A stretch of 64,000 bases of DNA from assembly GCA_025506515.1 (NCBI GenBank), contig CM046453.1, positions 4,496,410 through 4,560,409 on the forward strand. The letters are read 5' to 3'. This document shows, piece after piece, positions 48,690 to 59,953 of the stretch. This DNA comes from Flaveria trinervia (taxonomy: Eukaryota; Streptophyta; Magnoliopsida; Asterales; Asteraceae). Both the position numbers and the translations under genes were made by a program. The notes under the pieces were generated by a model, which searched no databases, was not told where the DNA came from, and worked only from the letters and a program-made list of their open reading frames with translations. Numbering within the stretch: the stretch's first letter is position 1; each line of letters begins with the position of its first letter.

Positions 48690-48712
48690 ATAAATAAATA
48701 AATAAATAAAGA
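48690..48712. repeat. (AATA)n microsatellite
   Basis: Five or more consecutive AATA units. Confidence 0.85.
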
Positions 48713-49148
48713 GGACCACAATGTTGTTCTATTTTAAGAGACTCAAGAGTATTGTTCATTGATATGTTCATAAACAATCAAAAGAAAAGGCAGGTGCAAT
48801 TTCAAACTCGCAAATTCATCTCTGATGTACAATTGCTCCTCCAAATCTTAGATCCTAGAAGACAGACACATCGTCTACAACCTCTTAATGAAATATCAAA
48901 TTTGTTAAAAGGAATTCGTGTCAAACACAAATTCTCAACGAACCCACATTTAGATTTGTTCAGTTCTTACAACCCGACATAGTGCTAAAGATATATTGAA
49001 GATGTTGATTCGAAGTCGTTAACCTTGTTAACCTTTTCTGATATGTCATTTGTACTACTAATAGCCTGTTGTGTAAAGTTATTATACTATATTATTTAAA
49101 AAGAAGTATCTTTATTCATCTATTTGAAATATACCTAGTTTTCCTATA
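48713..49148. other. intergenic sequence
   Basis: A short plus-strand frame (48752-48982) has no family features. Nothing else is recognised. Confidence 0.35.
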
Positions 49149-49157
49149 TAAATTTAA

Positions 49158-49844
49158 GAGTTAAATGTGTTTTACGTCCCTGAAGTTTCATAAAAATTAT
49201 CATTTAAATTCAAAAGTTTAAAGTGTTGCCATTTGCATCCAAATGTTTCATTAAAATTATCATTTGAATCCGTTTGGCTACTCCTAACTAACATGGTTAA
49301 TTTTTTCCGTTAAGTTTCCCACATGAGAGTTAATTTAATTAAAAAAATTACAAAATAAAAACCACGTATGTGAGGGTTTTTATATGTTTAGGCTCTTTTG
49401 ATAATTGTAGTTGTGATTTGACTCTATAAATGTATTTTATTATTTTGTCTTGTTGATGTATTTTGGTTTAGTAATCGTATCACTTTTGTCCATTTCATTA
49501 ATTAAACATAGTTTTATTTAGTTTAAAGCTTAATTATGATTATGATGATTAATGTTTTATGATTATTATTCATGGGCAATTAATGTTATTCTATAAATAT
49601 TTTATACTTTTATGATAATTTTTAATTTATGGTTATAATTCAAATAATTATATTATATGATTTGTTTGTCTATTTATATATATTTTTATTTTGTATGTTT
49701 TATAAATTTAGAAATGAATCATTTTTAGATAGTTATAATTATATTTTAGACATCATATTATATAAAATAAAATACAAGTATAACTAACTAAAAATGATTC
49801 ATTTCTAACTTTACAAAACATACAAAACAAACAAAAATATATAT

Positions 49845-49886
<42 letters not shown>

Positions 49887-50406
49887 ATATATAAACAAGC
49901 CATATAATATAAATTATTTGGATTATAACCATAAAAGACAAATTATTATAAAAGTATAAAAATAATTTATAGAATAACATTAACTGCTCATGAATAATAA
50001 TCATTAAACATCAATCATCGTAATCATAGTTAAGCTTTAAAGTAAAGAAATCTATGTTTAATTAATGGAACGGGCAAAAGTGACACGATTACTAAACCAA
50101 ATCACATTAACAAGACAAAATAATAAAATACAATTATAGAGTCAAATCATAATTACAATTATCAAAAAAGGCTAAACATTAAAAACCCTCACGTGAGTTG
50201 GTTTTTTATTTTGTAATTTTTTTAATTAAAATAACACTCATGTTGAAAACTTAACGGAAAAAATTAACCGTGTTAGTTAGGAGTAGTCAAATGGATTCAA
50301 ATGACAATTTCAGTGAAACTTCTGGATGCAGATGGCATCACTTTAAACTTTTGAATTCAAATAGCAATTTCTATGAAAACTCAGGGACGTAAAACACATT
50401 TAACTC
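49158..50406. mobile_element. Mutator-like foldback element with arms near 600 bp
   Basis: The ends GAGTTAAATGTGTTTTACGT and ACGTAAAACACATTTAACTC are perfect inverted repeats. Pairing continues through most of the element toward an (AT)n apex at about 49838-49895. The flanks TAAATTTAA (49149-49157) and TAAAATTAA (50407-50415) agree at 8 of 9 positions, and 9 bp is the Mutator duplication length. No transposase. The open frame at the apex is translated AT repeat. Confidence 0.82.
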
Positions 50407-50423
50407 TAAAATTAAAATAATTT

Positions 50424-50696
50424 TCAAACAGGGTTGTTCAAGAGCCGAACTGAATCGAGCCAGGGCAAGCTTGACTCGGTTTTAAAACCAAGCTGGAAAT
50501 CTGGGCTCGAGCTCGGCTTGTTTTGTTTTGGCTTGGTTTTAATTTCATAAACACAATTAAAAAATCAAATGCAAAATAAATTCAAAATATTACATAGAGT
50601 TTAATACTTTGACATAAAAGTTAGGAAAAAACTATATATATTATATTCTAACAAATAAGTAAATGCAATGATATATGTTATATACAATATATATAT

Positions 50697-50743
<47 letters not shown>

Positions 50744-51237
50744 GTCTCAACCACTACTTCTTAATGGCAAAATTGTAATTAATAAAAACATATTTAAAAA
50801 ATTTATAAATAAAAAAATAACATAAAAATAAAAAAATAAAAACACAAAAATATTCCCCAACTTTCTCTCTTTCATAAAAAAATATAAAAAATTTAAAAAA
50901 ATAAAAAAAAATTTCGTTTTCTAACGAAATTCGTTTTACACATGTGTAAATCCAGTACTACACATGTGTATAACTAGATTTACACATATGTAAACAACGG
51001 ATGTACGACTTTTTTTAGAAAAGTATATCAATACGGTAGGCGTTGGAAAGATAAAAAATACTGAATTTTATGGTGATTTTTTTTGAAAAAATGATGTCAT
51101 GAAAACAAGTTACGAACATTTAAAAAAAGGGGAAATTGACATGTGATTTGCATGTGATAAAAAATGAATGACTGAGATTAGTTCCTAGAGTTCTCACAAA
51201 AAAAAGACGGTTCTCAATTGAACCCTCCCTATATATA

Positions 51238-51316
<79 letters not shown>

Positions 51317-51490
51317 TACAAGTAAAATAATCCGAGCCTAGCTAACAAGCGAGCTACACCAAGCCGGCTCGGCTCGTCATGAACCGAGCCGAGTTTAGCT
51401 CGTTTTCATACCGAGCCAGCTCAATTCAGTTATGTTTAAAACCGAGTCATTTCGAGCGAGTTTCAAGCCGCAAGCAATCTGGACTACACT
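50424..51490. mobile_element. GAGCCGAGC-rich MITE carrying a micron-like insertion
   Basis: The left segment (50430-50530, starting GGTTGTTCAAGAGCCGAACT) and the right segment (about 51330-51490) share GCTCGGCTTG/CAAGCCGGCTCGGCTCG-type words of opposite polarity. AT tracts and the element at 50741-51230 separate them. Ends are approximate. Confidence 0.55.
50741..51230. mobile_element. micron-like MITE between (AT)n tracts
   Basis: It starts GGGGTCTCAACC and ends GGTTCTCAATTGAACCCTCC, with tens of AT dinucleotides on each side. The ACACATGTGTAAAT words and the GAAATTGACATGTGATTTGC block are shared, inverted, with the element at 209-720. Confidence 0.7.
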
Positions 51491-52626
51491 ACTTTTAAAT
51501 CTCATTTTCAAGTTTCAACTTACATTTGTTTTCAAATGATCTTGATTACTTTTGTCTCTTGTTGTTTCTTTTAAAGTTATATACTTAATAATTGTCATCT
51601 AAAGACAGACCATATGGAGACAAAATGTGTACAATGTTACACTCGTCTCTTTTTGGAAAATGAAATTCAGAAGGGCGTATGAATGATTGAATATGTCTAT
51701 GGTTTACAATAATCATTAATGAAATTAAATTAACAATGTTAATCTATTTTTTCCCCAACAGTACTAACTTAATCTAATTTCTTGGAGGCTCTAAGTACTA
51801 AGATTAAGGAGATCTACTTCTTTTGGATTACGAATGAGTCAAAGATCAAAGTTTCATGTTGAGATTCATGGAGTCGTTTCAATTTTGTTATTGTTTAATG
51901 TATTTATAATTTGTAGTTTTGGTCTTTGGTGTTTGTTGGTGTACTTTTTCTTTATATACTCTTTCGCTTTGCCGTTTAAGAATAAATAACTAAAATCTAT
52001 TTACGTTCCATATTCGGAGAATTAGGAATTTCATCAATAAAAGTCTTTGGTGATGAATAAAGTATAGAAAATTTAGGCACCATATATGCTAAGACATGGT
52101 CCACTCCCAATGTGATTAGTCATATTTTATTTGAAAGAAAATTACATTTTGATACACCGGTTGGGTCAAATCACGGATTTAATCTTCGATTTATGATTTT
52201 TACAAGAGTCTCTAGTGTACCAACGTTAATTTAGCCATTGCTTATAAGGGCATTTTGATCATTTTATTTTTAAAAATAAAACAAACGAACACTCATAAAA
52301 TTTCCACTTAAATGCTTTAATCTATCACTCGCTCACCGCCTTATGAAAAGGCCACTTTGGGTGAGTTTTTTGAAATTGTCGGTGACCCATCGGTAATCCC
52401 TCGGTAAGCTTCGTTGGTAAACTATCAGAAAAAATATAACCACAACCATATTCTTGACGGTCTGTTAATAATAACTATTACCAATGTGTTCCATCAGTAA
52501 TGAATTCCGTCATAATAGCCTTCTTAACGAGTTCCGTTGGAAACTGATAGACCACCATAAATCAAGCTTCTCTTATATGTATTTTTAGGTGGTGTTTGTT
52601 TTTTACCACCATAAATCAAGCTTCTT
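51491..52626. other. intergenic sequence up to copia element 2
   Basis: No gene is recognised. A 20-bp word ACCACCATAAATCAAGCTTC occurs twice (about 52550 and 52607), the second just before the LTR. Confidence 0.4.
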
Positions 52627-52710
52627 TGTTGGACCAAAAGAACCAATGAGTCAGATCAGAAAAATCTTTAAGTCTCACAGACATCATAACAACTGAAGTG
52701 GTCTACAACA

Positions 52711-52976
52711 GCTGAAGACAAAGTCTGAAGACAAAGTCTGAGATAAAGTCTGAAGACAATTCTGAAGACAACAGCTGAAGACAAAGTCTGAAGACAACAG
52801 CTGAAGACAAAGTCTGAAGACAACAGCTGAAGACAAAGTCTGAAGACAACAGCTGAAGACAAAGTCTGAAGACAACAGCTGAAGACAAAGTCTGAAGACA
52901 ACAGCTGAAGACAAAGTCTGAAGACAACAGCTGAAGACAAAGTCTGAAGACAACTGCTGAAGACAAAGTCTGAAGA
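52711..52976. repeat. 26-bp tandem array in the LTR U3
   Basis: About nine copies of a dimer made of CTGAAGACAAAGT and CTGAAGACAACAG (13 bp each), with shorter variants at the left edge. Open frames on the minus strand here are translation of the repeat. Confidence 0.92.
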
Positions 52977-53239
52977 CCAAGTTCTCAGAAGTTGTCACAG
53001 CAGCTGAAGTAGTTCTTTTTAGTAGTTGTGATGGTTTACTTTTCAGTAGTTTGTAATCAGTAGTTTTATTTTATGTAAAACATCTGAAGTTCTTACACTT
53101 CAGATGTTATAACTTTAGTAGTTGTAATTTTAGCTTGTACTTAGCTTTTTGTGAAGGTGTCCTCAGTTGTTGTGGACATCTTCAGTAGTTTAGTCTACTT
53201 TCAGTTGTTTGTATAAATCAGTTAGCTGTCACTATCAAG

Positions 53240-53272
53240 TGACGTCAGCTGATGTCACATTCCTTTATAAAA
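53240..53272 (+). promoter_or_regulatory. element 2 LTR core promoter: TGACGTCA plus TATA
   Basis: TGACGTCA is a full palindromic bZIP (TGA/CRE-type) site. TATAAAA follows 19 bp after it, within a TTCCTTTATAAAAGGAA near-palindrome. The arrangement fits a stress- or bZIP-responsive LTR promoter; the response itself is inferred. Confidence 0.55.
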
Positions 53273-53473
53273 GGAATGTTGACCTAATTTCTTTGTAGCC
53301 GAAGCTTGTGCGTGAATGAAAACATTCTCTTTGCAGAAAATTGTCTCTCTCTGTAACCGTCACTGTTTGATTGAACATTCATTATTATTCTTGCTTAAAT
53401 TTCGTCTAATTCTTGTTCTATTCCGCTGCAAATCTTAATCTAATTGATCAAACTAGATCCCGATCCTTTCAAA

Positions 53474-53485
53474 TGGTATCAGAGC
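53474..53485 (+). other. element 2 primer-binding site
   Basis: TGGTATCAGAGC, two bases after the LTR end, is complementary to the 3' end of initiator methionine tRNA, as usual in plant copia elements. Confidence 0.88.
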
Positions 53486-53701
53486 TAGTTAATCATTGAT
53501 CGATTTAACAATTGATCATTGAAACTGCTCTTTTGATATCTAAGTTTGATCGAATTAGCAAATTTGCAAGAATTGGTTATAGAGTTGATTTTCTGTTGCT
53601 TCTGGTGAATTAATTTGAGATTCGTCTTGTTTCAAACTGTGTTGTTAAGTTTTTGAGCTAGATATGTTAAAATTTCATTGAACCTGTTTGAATCGGTGAA
53701 A

Positions 53702-56652
53702 ATGGCTACATCAATCAATGATCCTCACAATACTGGCTCCTCAACAAAGCCTCCGATGCTTGTTAGGAGTGAGTATAACATATGGCAACGCCGAATGCTC
53801 CATCACCTGTCTGTCAATAGTTTAGGTTGTTGGAAATCTGTGATTCATGGACCATATAAGCCTATGGTGAGTAATCCAGAAACCAATTAGATGGTTCCGA
53901 AGAAGAAAGAGCAATACTCAGATGAAGATCTGAAACTGTTTGAAATTGATGCTAAAGCCCATGGAATTCTGGCCATGGCACTGCCTAATGAAATCTATCT
54001 GGACTTATGCATCATGAAACTGCTCATGACCTCTGGGTTGCTCTGAAAGAACAATTTGGAGGAACTGATGAGGTCTTGGCAAACAATAGAGAGATCCTTG
54101 CCCAGCAATATGAGACATTCTCTCATAGAAAGGGTGAGTTACTGACTCAACAGTTTGAGCGATTTTTCTGTTTGATATCTGAGCTGAAAATGGTTAAACA
54201 TGAATATACAAATAGTCAGACGAACAACAGATTCCTCAGATCCCTGCCTGAGATATGGGACACATATACTGTTGTTCTACGCTCCAGTGCAAATCTGGAC
54301 AATCTATCTCTCACCCAACTTCATGAGAAACTGTTAACATTTGAAAGAGAGATAGAACAGAAAAGGAAACTGGCTTCATCTAGGAAGCTCACTGATGATT
54401 TTGTACCAGGGAATACTGCTCTGGTCGATCATGAGTCAGAATATGCTGCATCAGAAAGTTCTTATGATGAGCATATAGATTTCTCTTCAAACAGTGGAGA
54501 TCCTGCTTTTGTTGGTGTTGATAGTAATTCAGGGTGTAGTAGTGATAATTTGTGCTTTTTGATGGATGATTTGAAAGGAATTGCTGATGATGATCTGGAA
54601 GAGATGGATATATTGAGCCAAATGGCATTAATCAATATCAGATCTCAAAAATTTTACAAAAGGACAGGTAGAAAATTTCCTGGTCTCTCTGGAAAAACCA
54701 AAGTTGGTTTTGACAAGAGCAAGTTGAGGTGTCACAATGTCATAGACTTGGACATTTTGCAAGAGAGTGTAGATCATCTGGATCTAACTCTTCTGCACCT
54801 TTGTGACCTTTCCATGCAATAGCTCACAAAACAAAGGGCAACATTCTACCAGTTCTGATCATCATTCACAAATTCAATTATCTCCTGCATATTTTGTCCC
54901 TCAAGGTCCAATGCCATATCCTTATCCCTGTTTTTACATGCCTCAGTCCAGTCAGGTTCCAGTACCCATAGCTCAACAACCACATGCCCTACCTCAGCCT
55001 CAACCATCTCAATCAAATCAACAATCTCAATCTCAATCACATCAAAGCTTTTTCACACCTGGAGTTGTTGACTGGAGTAGCTTACCAGACGATCTTTCTG
55101 GTTATCCTGAACAATTGTTTTCTGGTGCTGGTCAACATGGTGGTGAAAATCCTTTTGGAAATCTTGCTCTTATGGCCCTGGAGTCTACTGATGGTTCATG
55201 CTCAAATGCTTCATCATCATAGGTACCACATGTATCTTCTGAGGCTAAGGCCAAGTTGTGTTCTGAGTCATACATAGCTGCTTTTGTCTCAATTAGAGAA
55301 GCAAATGTAAGTTTAATTAATCAAAATCTTGACCTAGAGAAAGTAATTTCCAAAAGAAAAGCTGAGTTTGAGTCTGTCTTAAATGAAAAAGATGATGAGA
55401 TTTACAAATTAAAATGTCAAATCACTGATGAAAAGGCAAAGGTAGAGGTCATTTTAAAGAATCATAAGAATCTCAAAGAAACACTTGCAGCTACTCAAGT
55501 AGAGTGTGAATGTTGGGTAACATCCTGCAAGGGGTTTAAAATGCTTCTCAGCAAGCAAACAGCTTCAAATATGAAGTTTAGGATTGGGTATAATCACACT
55601 GTACCTCCTACAGATTTTACTCCCAAGATAGAAGTAAAATCTGAAGGTGAAAGCAATTCCTAAATCACATCATCATGTGTCTCATTCTCAAGTGATAATC
55701 CAAAATCAGAGGATGAAGTCAGTATTAGTACCTCAGCTAATCAATCTGCTGATAGTCTCACTGCTGATAAACACATGATCAAAGAAAAACTAAGCACTTC
55801 AGGTGTTGTCTCACAAAGTATTCAAAGTACTGAAGGGCAAGTAACAACACCCGAAGAGCATTTCAAACCAAATTAAAACAAACATGGTTTGACAACTGCT
55901 GAAGAGTCTATCAGGAAATCCAAAAGTACTGATAGAAAACTTCTGAAGAACAAATCTTCAGTTGTTACAAATCCTTTAGTACTTAACATAAGTAATGAGA
56001 GGAAGAAAGTACTGAATAGCACACCTTCAGTAGTTTCATCTTCTTCAGCAGTTGAACAACAGAAGATGAAGAAAAAGCCATGTGAAATATGTGATCTAAT
56101 CAATCATCTCACTGATGAATGTTGGTACAAAAAGGGATCCAAATTCAACAAAGATAAATCATTAAAAAGAAAATTAATAAAATGAAAGATGAATTTGAAA
56201 TCAAGTTTGTACCACAAACATCTTAAACTGATAACCCAAAGTTCTTACAGAAATCTAAAAAGAAGGAAGGGGTTTATCATAAAACAGCTGAAAGTATTCC
56301 TCATGGAATATCAAAACACCAGACTAAGTCTGTGTCTTTCAAAAAGGAGGACATGGTGAGTCACAGGAACCAATCAAAAACAAGTACTGATGTGTCTGCT
56401 GAACTGAAGGCTTTAACAACCAATCAGACACAACTTGTTATGATGGTTCAACATCTGGTGGGGAGAGTTAACCAAATAGATGTAGTTGTGATTAAACCAC
56501 TGAAAAGGAAAACTAAGCCAAAATCAAAGGAATCCTTTTCAGCACCATCTCCACCTTCAAAGGCTGTTAATCATGACAAATCAGTTAGTATAAAATCTAT
56601 TAATGAGAACAGACCCAAAACCAAAATGGTTTGGGTCTCAAAAGTTAACTAG
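53702..56652 (+). pseudogene. element 2 gag with extended C-terminal region
   Basis: The start chosen is ATG 53702 (MATSINDPHNTG), 217 bp after the PBS. An earlier in-frame ATG at 53678 is possible. The frame passes a TAG at 53888-53890 and a frameshift near 54000, then shows HDLWVALKEQFGG, LLTQQFERFF and SLPEIWDTYT, the retrotransposon gag core (54007-54320). A CCHC zinc knuckle follows at about 54730-54775 but is put out of frame by one missing base. A Pro/Gln-rich stretch (54850-55050), a coiled-coil-like Lys/Glu region (55256-55660) and a second Cys/His cluster near 56078-56130 follow. The last frame ends KMVWVSKVN-stop at 56652. Confidence 0.8.
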
Positions 56653-56659
56653 TTTCTTG

Positions 56660-56910
56660 TGACAAATGTAGGATTCTTCAGCATGTCATAGAAGCCTCTG
56701 GTATGTAGACAGTGGAGGATCTATGCATATCACAGGGAGCAGTTCTCTTCTTCATGACTACTCTCAAGGAAAGAAGGGATTTGTATCTTTTGGTAATAAT
56801 GCTAAGGGTTACATCATCGGTAAAGGCTTTGTGTCAAATGGTGAGATAAGATTTGATGATGTTAACCATGTGGAGAATCTCAAGTACAACTTGTTGAGTG
56901 TCAGTCAAAT
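56660..56910 (+). pseudogene. element 2 aspartic protease domain
   Basis: Directly after a TAG triplet (near 56669-56671) an open frame in a different phase from gag reads SLWYVDSGGSMHITGS, with the D-S-G catalytic motif, and then GYIIGKG and LKYNLLSVSQMCD. The same frame reads on into integrase. The residues needed for an aspartic protease appear present. Confidence 0.8.
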
Positions 56911-58470
56911 GTGTGATAAAGGGCATGTTGCACTTTTCACCGGCCAGAACTGTCGAATTCTGTCTTCCAATGTTTTGAGAATGATTGACAAGATATTGGA
57001 TGAATATACTCTCCTGAAGGCCAACAGAATTGGAAGAGTATATGCCTTACACTTATCAAAGAAAATTAATCTAAAAGGCCATCCATGTCTGTTCTCCAAG
57101 GCCTCTCCTCGGGAATCTGAACTATGGCACAGAATGCTTGGTCATGTGAATCTTAAAAACATGAACCAGCTTATCCATCATAGTTTAGTGAGAGGTCTGC
57201 CATTAAAGGAGTTCAAATGTGATGACAACTGTTCTGCTTGTTTAAAAGAAAAGCAACACAAAGTATCATTCCCTCCAATAGAAGAACCAAAGTCCACTGC
57301 CTGCTTGTAATTACTGCATATGGATCTTTTTGGTCCAGTAAGAGTGATGAGCATGACAAAAAAAATACTGTATGGTAATTATGGATGATTATTCTAGATT
57401 TTTATGGACCTTCTTCTTACATTCAAAAGATGAGGCTAGTCAAATCATCATCTACTTTGTGTTGTATGTGGAAAAGCAGTACTCCCTTCCAGTCAAGTGT
57501 GTGAGGAGTGATAATGGCACAGAATTTAGAAACCACACACTTGATGAATTCTATTTATCTAAGGGAATCAAGAGGAAGTATAGCATTCCAAGAACTCCTG
57601 AACAAAATGGAGTAGTGGAGAGAAAGAACAGGACCCTTATTGAAGCCGCAAGGTCAATGTTGGTTGATTCTGGTTTGCCACTAACCTTTTGGGCTGAAGC
57701 TGTCAACACAGCTTGCTATGTGCAAAATAGAGTGTTAGTAAATCAGAGGTTAATGAAGACTCCTTATGAAGTGTTACATCATTTGGCTCCTCTGGTTTCC
57801 TTTTTTAGAGCATTTGGGTGTCCCTGTTACATTCTTAACACAAAGAATCCACTACAGAAGTTTGAATCAAAGGTGGATGCAGGGTACTTTGTTGGGTATT
57901 CATCTACTTGCAAGGCATACAGAGTTTTTAATTGCAGAACAAAGATAGTTGAAGAAACATTGCATGTAAAGTTTAATGAATCTCCAAAGGACAAAATCCC
58001 ACAAAACCCTATGGAGTTATTTGATTTGGACATACTGCAATATGTTCCTTATCAGTCTCCAGCTGTTGCAGATTCTGTGAATCCATCATCTCCTGCAACT
58101 AGTCATCCATCTGATGGTACAAATACAAGTTTTAGTGATCACCTGCCTGAGTCTACTAAACTTGATGTTCCTGTAGCTTCAGCAGTTTCATCTATAACAA
58201 ATGCTGATGAGATCTCTGAATCCTCTACTTCATTTGAATTGCTATCTCATTCTAGGTTTCAAGAGTCTGGATCAACATTTGTTGCTGCTGAATCTTCTAC
58301 AAACACTTGCACAAATCTTATTGAGTATCAAGAACTGAAGAATCATCCCATGTCTCAGATCATTGGTGATATCAATACTGGTGTTTCAACTAGACGTCAA
58401 TTGTCCAATTTCTGCTTTTATGATCGGTCAGCAAGAGCCAAAGAACTATCATATTGCATTAAGAGACAAT
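56911..58470 (+). pseudogene. element 2 integrase and linker
   Basis: Zinc-binding H-H-C-C region: ELWHRMLGHVNLKNMNQLIH with C-S-A-C (57118-57243). The core has the first catalytic Asp in MDLFGPV (57319), VIMDDYSRFLWTF, SDNGTEF (second Asp) and EQNGVVERKNRTLIEAARSM (third acidic residue, about 57600-57660). The C-terminal domain has GYFVGYSSTCKAYRVFN. A stop at 57308-57310 and an A-run length change near 57358-57366 split the frame. The linker to RT is Ser/Thr-rich. Confidence 0.85.
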
Positions 58471-59265
58471 GGATGGGTTGAAGCCATGCAACTTGAGCTT
58501 CTTCAGTTTCAAAAGCGGCAAGTGAGGGAACTGGTTCCTCTACCCCAAAGTAAGTGTGCAATAGGCACTAAATGGGTGTTTAGGAATAAAACTGATGAAA
58601 AAGGTCAGATTGTCAAGAAGAAGGCCAGACTGGTTGTACAGGGGTTTTCACAAGAAGAAGGTATTGATTATGATGAAACCTTTTCCCTGTAGCCAGACTG
58701 GAGGCAATCAGATTGTTCTTAGCTTATGCTACTTTCCATAATCTTAAAGTTTTTCAAATGGATGTCAAAAGTGCATTCTTATATGGTAAAATAAAAGAAG
58801 TTTATGTGTGTCAACCACCAGGGTTTGAAGATCATAAACATCCAGATTGGGTGTATAAGCTTGATAAGGCTCTTTATGGGTTAAAACAAGCTCCCAGAGC
58901 CTGGTATGAAACACTGTCTAACTCTTCTCTTCAAAACAATTTCACTAGAGGCTCCATAGATAAAACTTTGTTCATTAAGAAAGTAGGCATGCATAAGCTC
59001 CTTGTTCAAATTTATGTAGATGATATTATTTTTGCATCCTCTGATCCACAGTTGTGTGATGCCTTTACTAAGTTGATGCAACAAAAGTTTGAAATGAGTG
59101 CCATGGGAAATTACAGTTCTTTCTGGTTTGCAAATCAAACAAATGGCTGATGGAACTTTCATTCATCAGTCAAAATATACAAAGGATTGTTGAAAAAGTT
59201 TGATTTACAAAATTGTAAGCCCTGTTCTACTCCCATGTGCAGCACCACACAACTAGATGCTGATT
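58471..59265 (+). pseudogene. element 2 reverse transcriptase
   Basis: Blocks in order: WVEAMQLELLQFQ, GTKWVFRNKTDE, KKARLVVQGFSQEEGIDYDE, then after a one-base gap near 58687 ARLEAIRLFLAYA, LDKALYGLKQAPRAWYE, and catalytic YVDDIIFASSD (59014-59046). Further one-base gaps near 59108, 59128 and 59185 break the C-terminal part. Confidence 0.88.
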
Positions 59266-59953
59266 AGAAAGGTAAAGCAGTTGATGAAACTCTTTACAGA
59301 TGTATGATTGGTTCCTTGATGTACCTTACAGCTTCTAGACCAGACATTATGTTTGCAACTTGTATCTGTGCTAGATTTCAGGCTGCACCTAAAGTATCCC
59401 ATATGATTGCAGTCAAAAGGATCTTTAGATACTTGCAAGGAACTCAATCTCTAGGACTTTGGTATTCCACTGGGCACTCTTGCAAATTAGTTGCTTTCTC
59501 TGATAGTGACTATGCAGGGTGTAAATTAACCAGAAAATCAACCTCTGGTGGATGCCAATTTCTAGGCAATTGTTTAGTTTCTTGGCAGAGTAAGAAACAA
59601 ACTTCAGTTGCTACATCCACTGCTGAAGCAGAGTGCATTGTTGCTGCAAGTTGTACATCTCGGTACTCTGGCTTCATAATCAATTACTGGATTATGACAT
59701 TACAGAGACTAAGACTCCTTTACTGATGGACAGTGCTTCAGCTCTTTGTATTGTTAAGAATCCTGTCCAGCATTCTAGGACAAAACATATTGAGATCAGA
59801 CATCATTTTATCAGGGATTGTTATAAAAAAGGTCTGATTGATCCAAAGTTTGTTCCTAGTGCTGATGAGCTTGCATATATATTTACTAAGCCTTTGGACA
59901 GTGCAACTTTCCAAAATCTAATGCTAAGGCTTGGTATGGTGCAACTAGAATGA
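59266..59953 (+). pseudogene. element 2 RNase H
   Basis: MIGSLMYLTASRPDIMFATC leads to SDSDYAGCKLTRKSTSGGCQ (catalytic Asp), STAEAECIVAASC (Glu) and VQHSRTKHIEIRHHFIRDCY. It ends RLGMVQLE-stop at 59951-59953, a natural pol terminus. One frame change lies near 59660. Confidence 0.88.

Larger units (their letters stand above)
52627..53471 (+). repeat. element 2 5' LTR
   Basis: It begins TGTTGGACC and ends TTTCA, 845 bp. It contains a 26-bp tandem array (52711-52976), a bZIP-type palindrome TGACGTCA (53240-53247), TATAAAA (53266-53272), and many CAGTAGTT, CAGTTGTT and CTTCAG words. Confidence 0.88.

Noticed and set aside
49753..50004. Minus-strand open frame with Tyr/Ile repeats
   Set aside because: Translation of the (AT)n apex of the Mutator-like foldback.
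52711..52976. Regular short repeats that could be mistaken for a CRISPR array
   Set aside because: The units are contiguous with no unique spacers, and they lie inside an LTR of a plant retrotransposon.
52668..52998. Three overlapping minus-strand open frames with FRLCLQLLSSDFVF-type repeats
   Set aside because: They are translation of the 26-bp LTR tandem array in each phase, not a protein gene.
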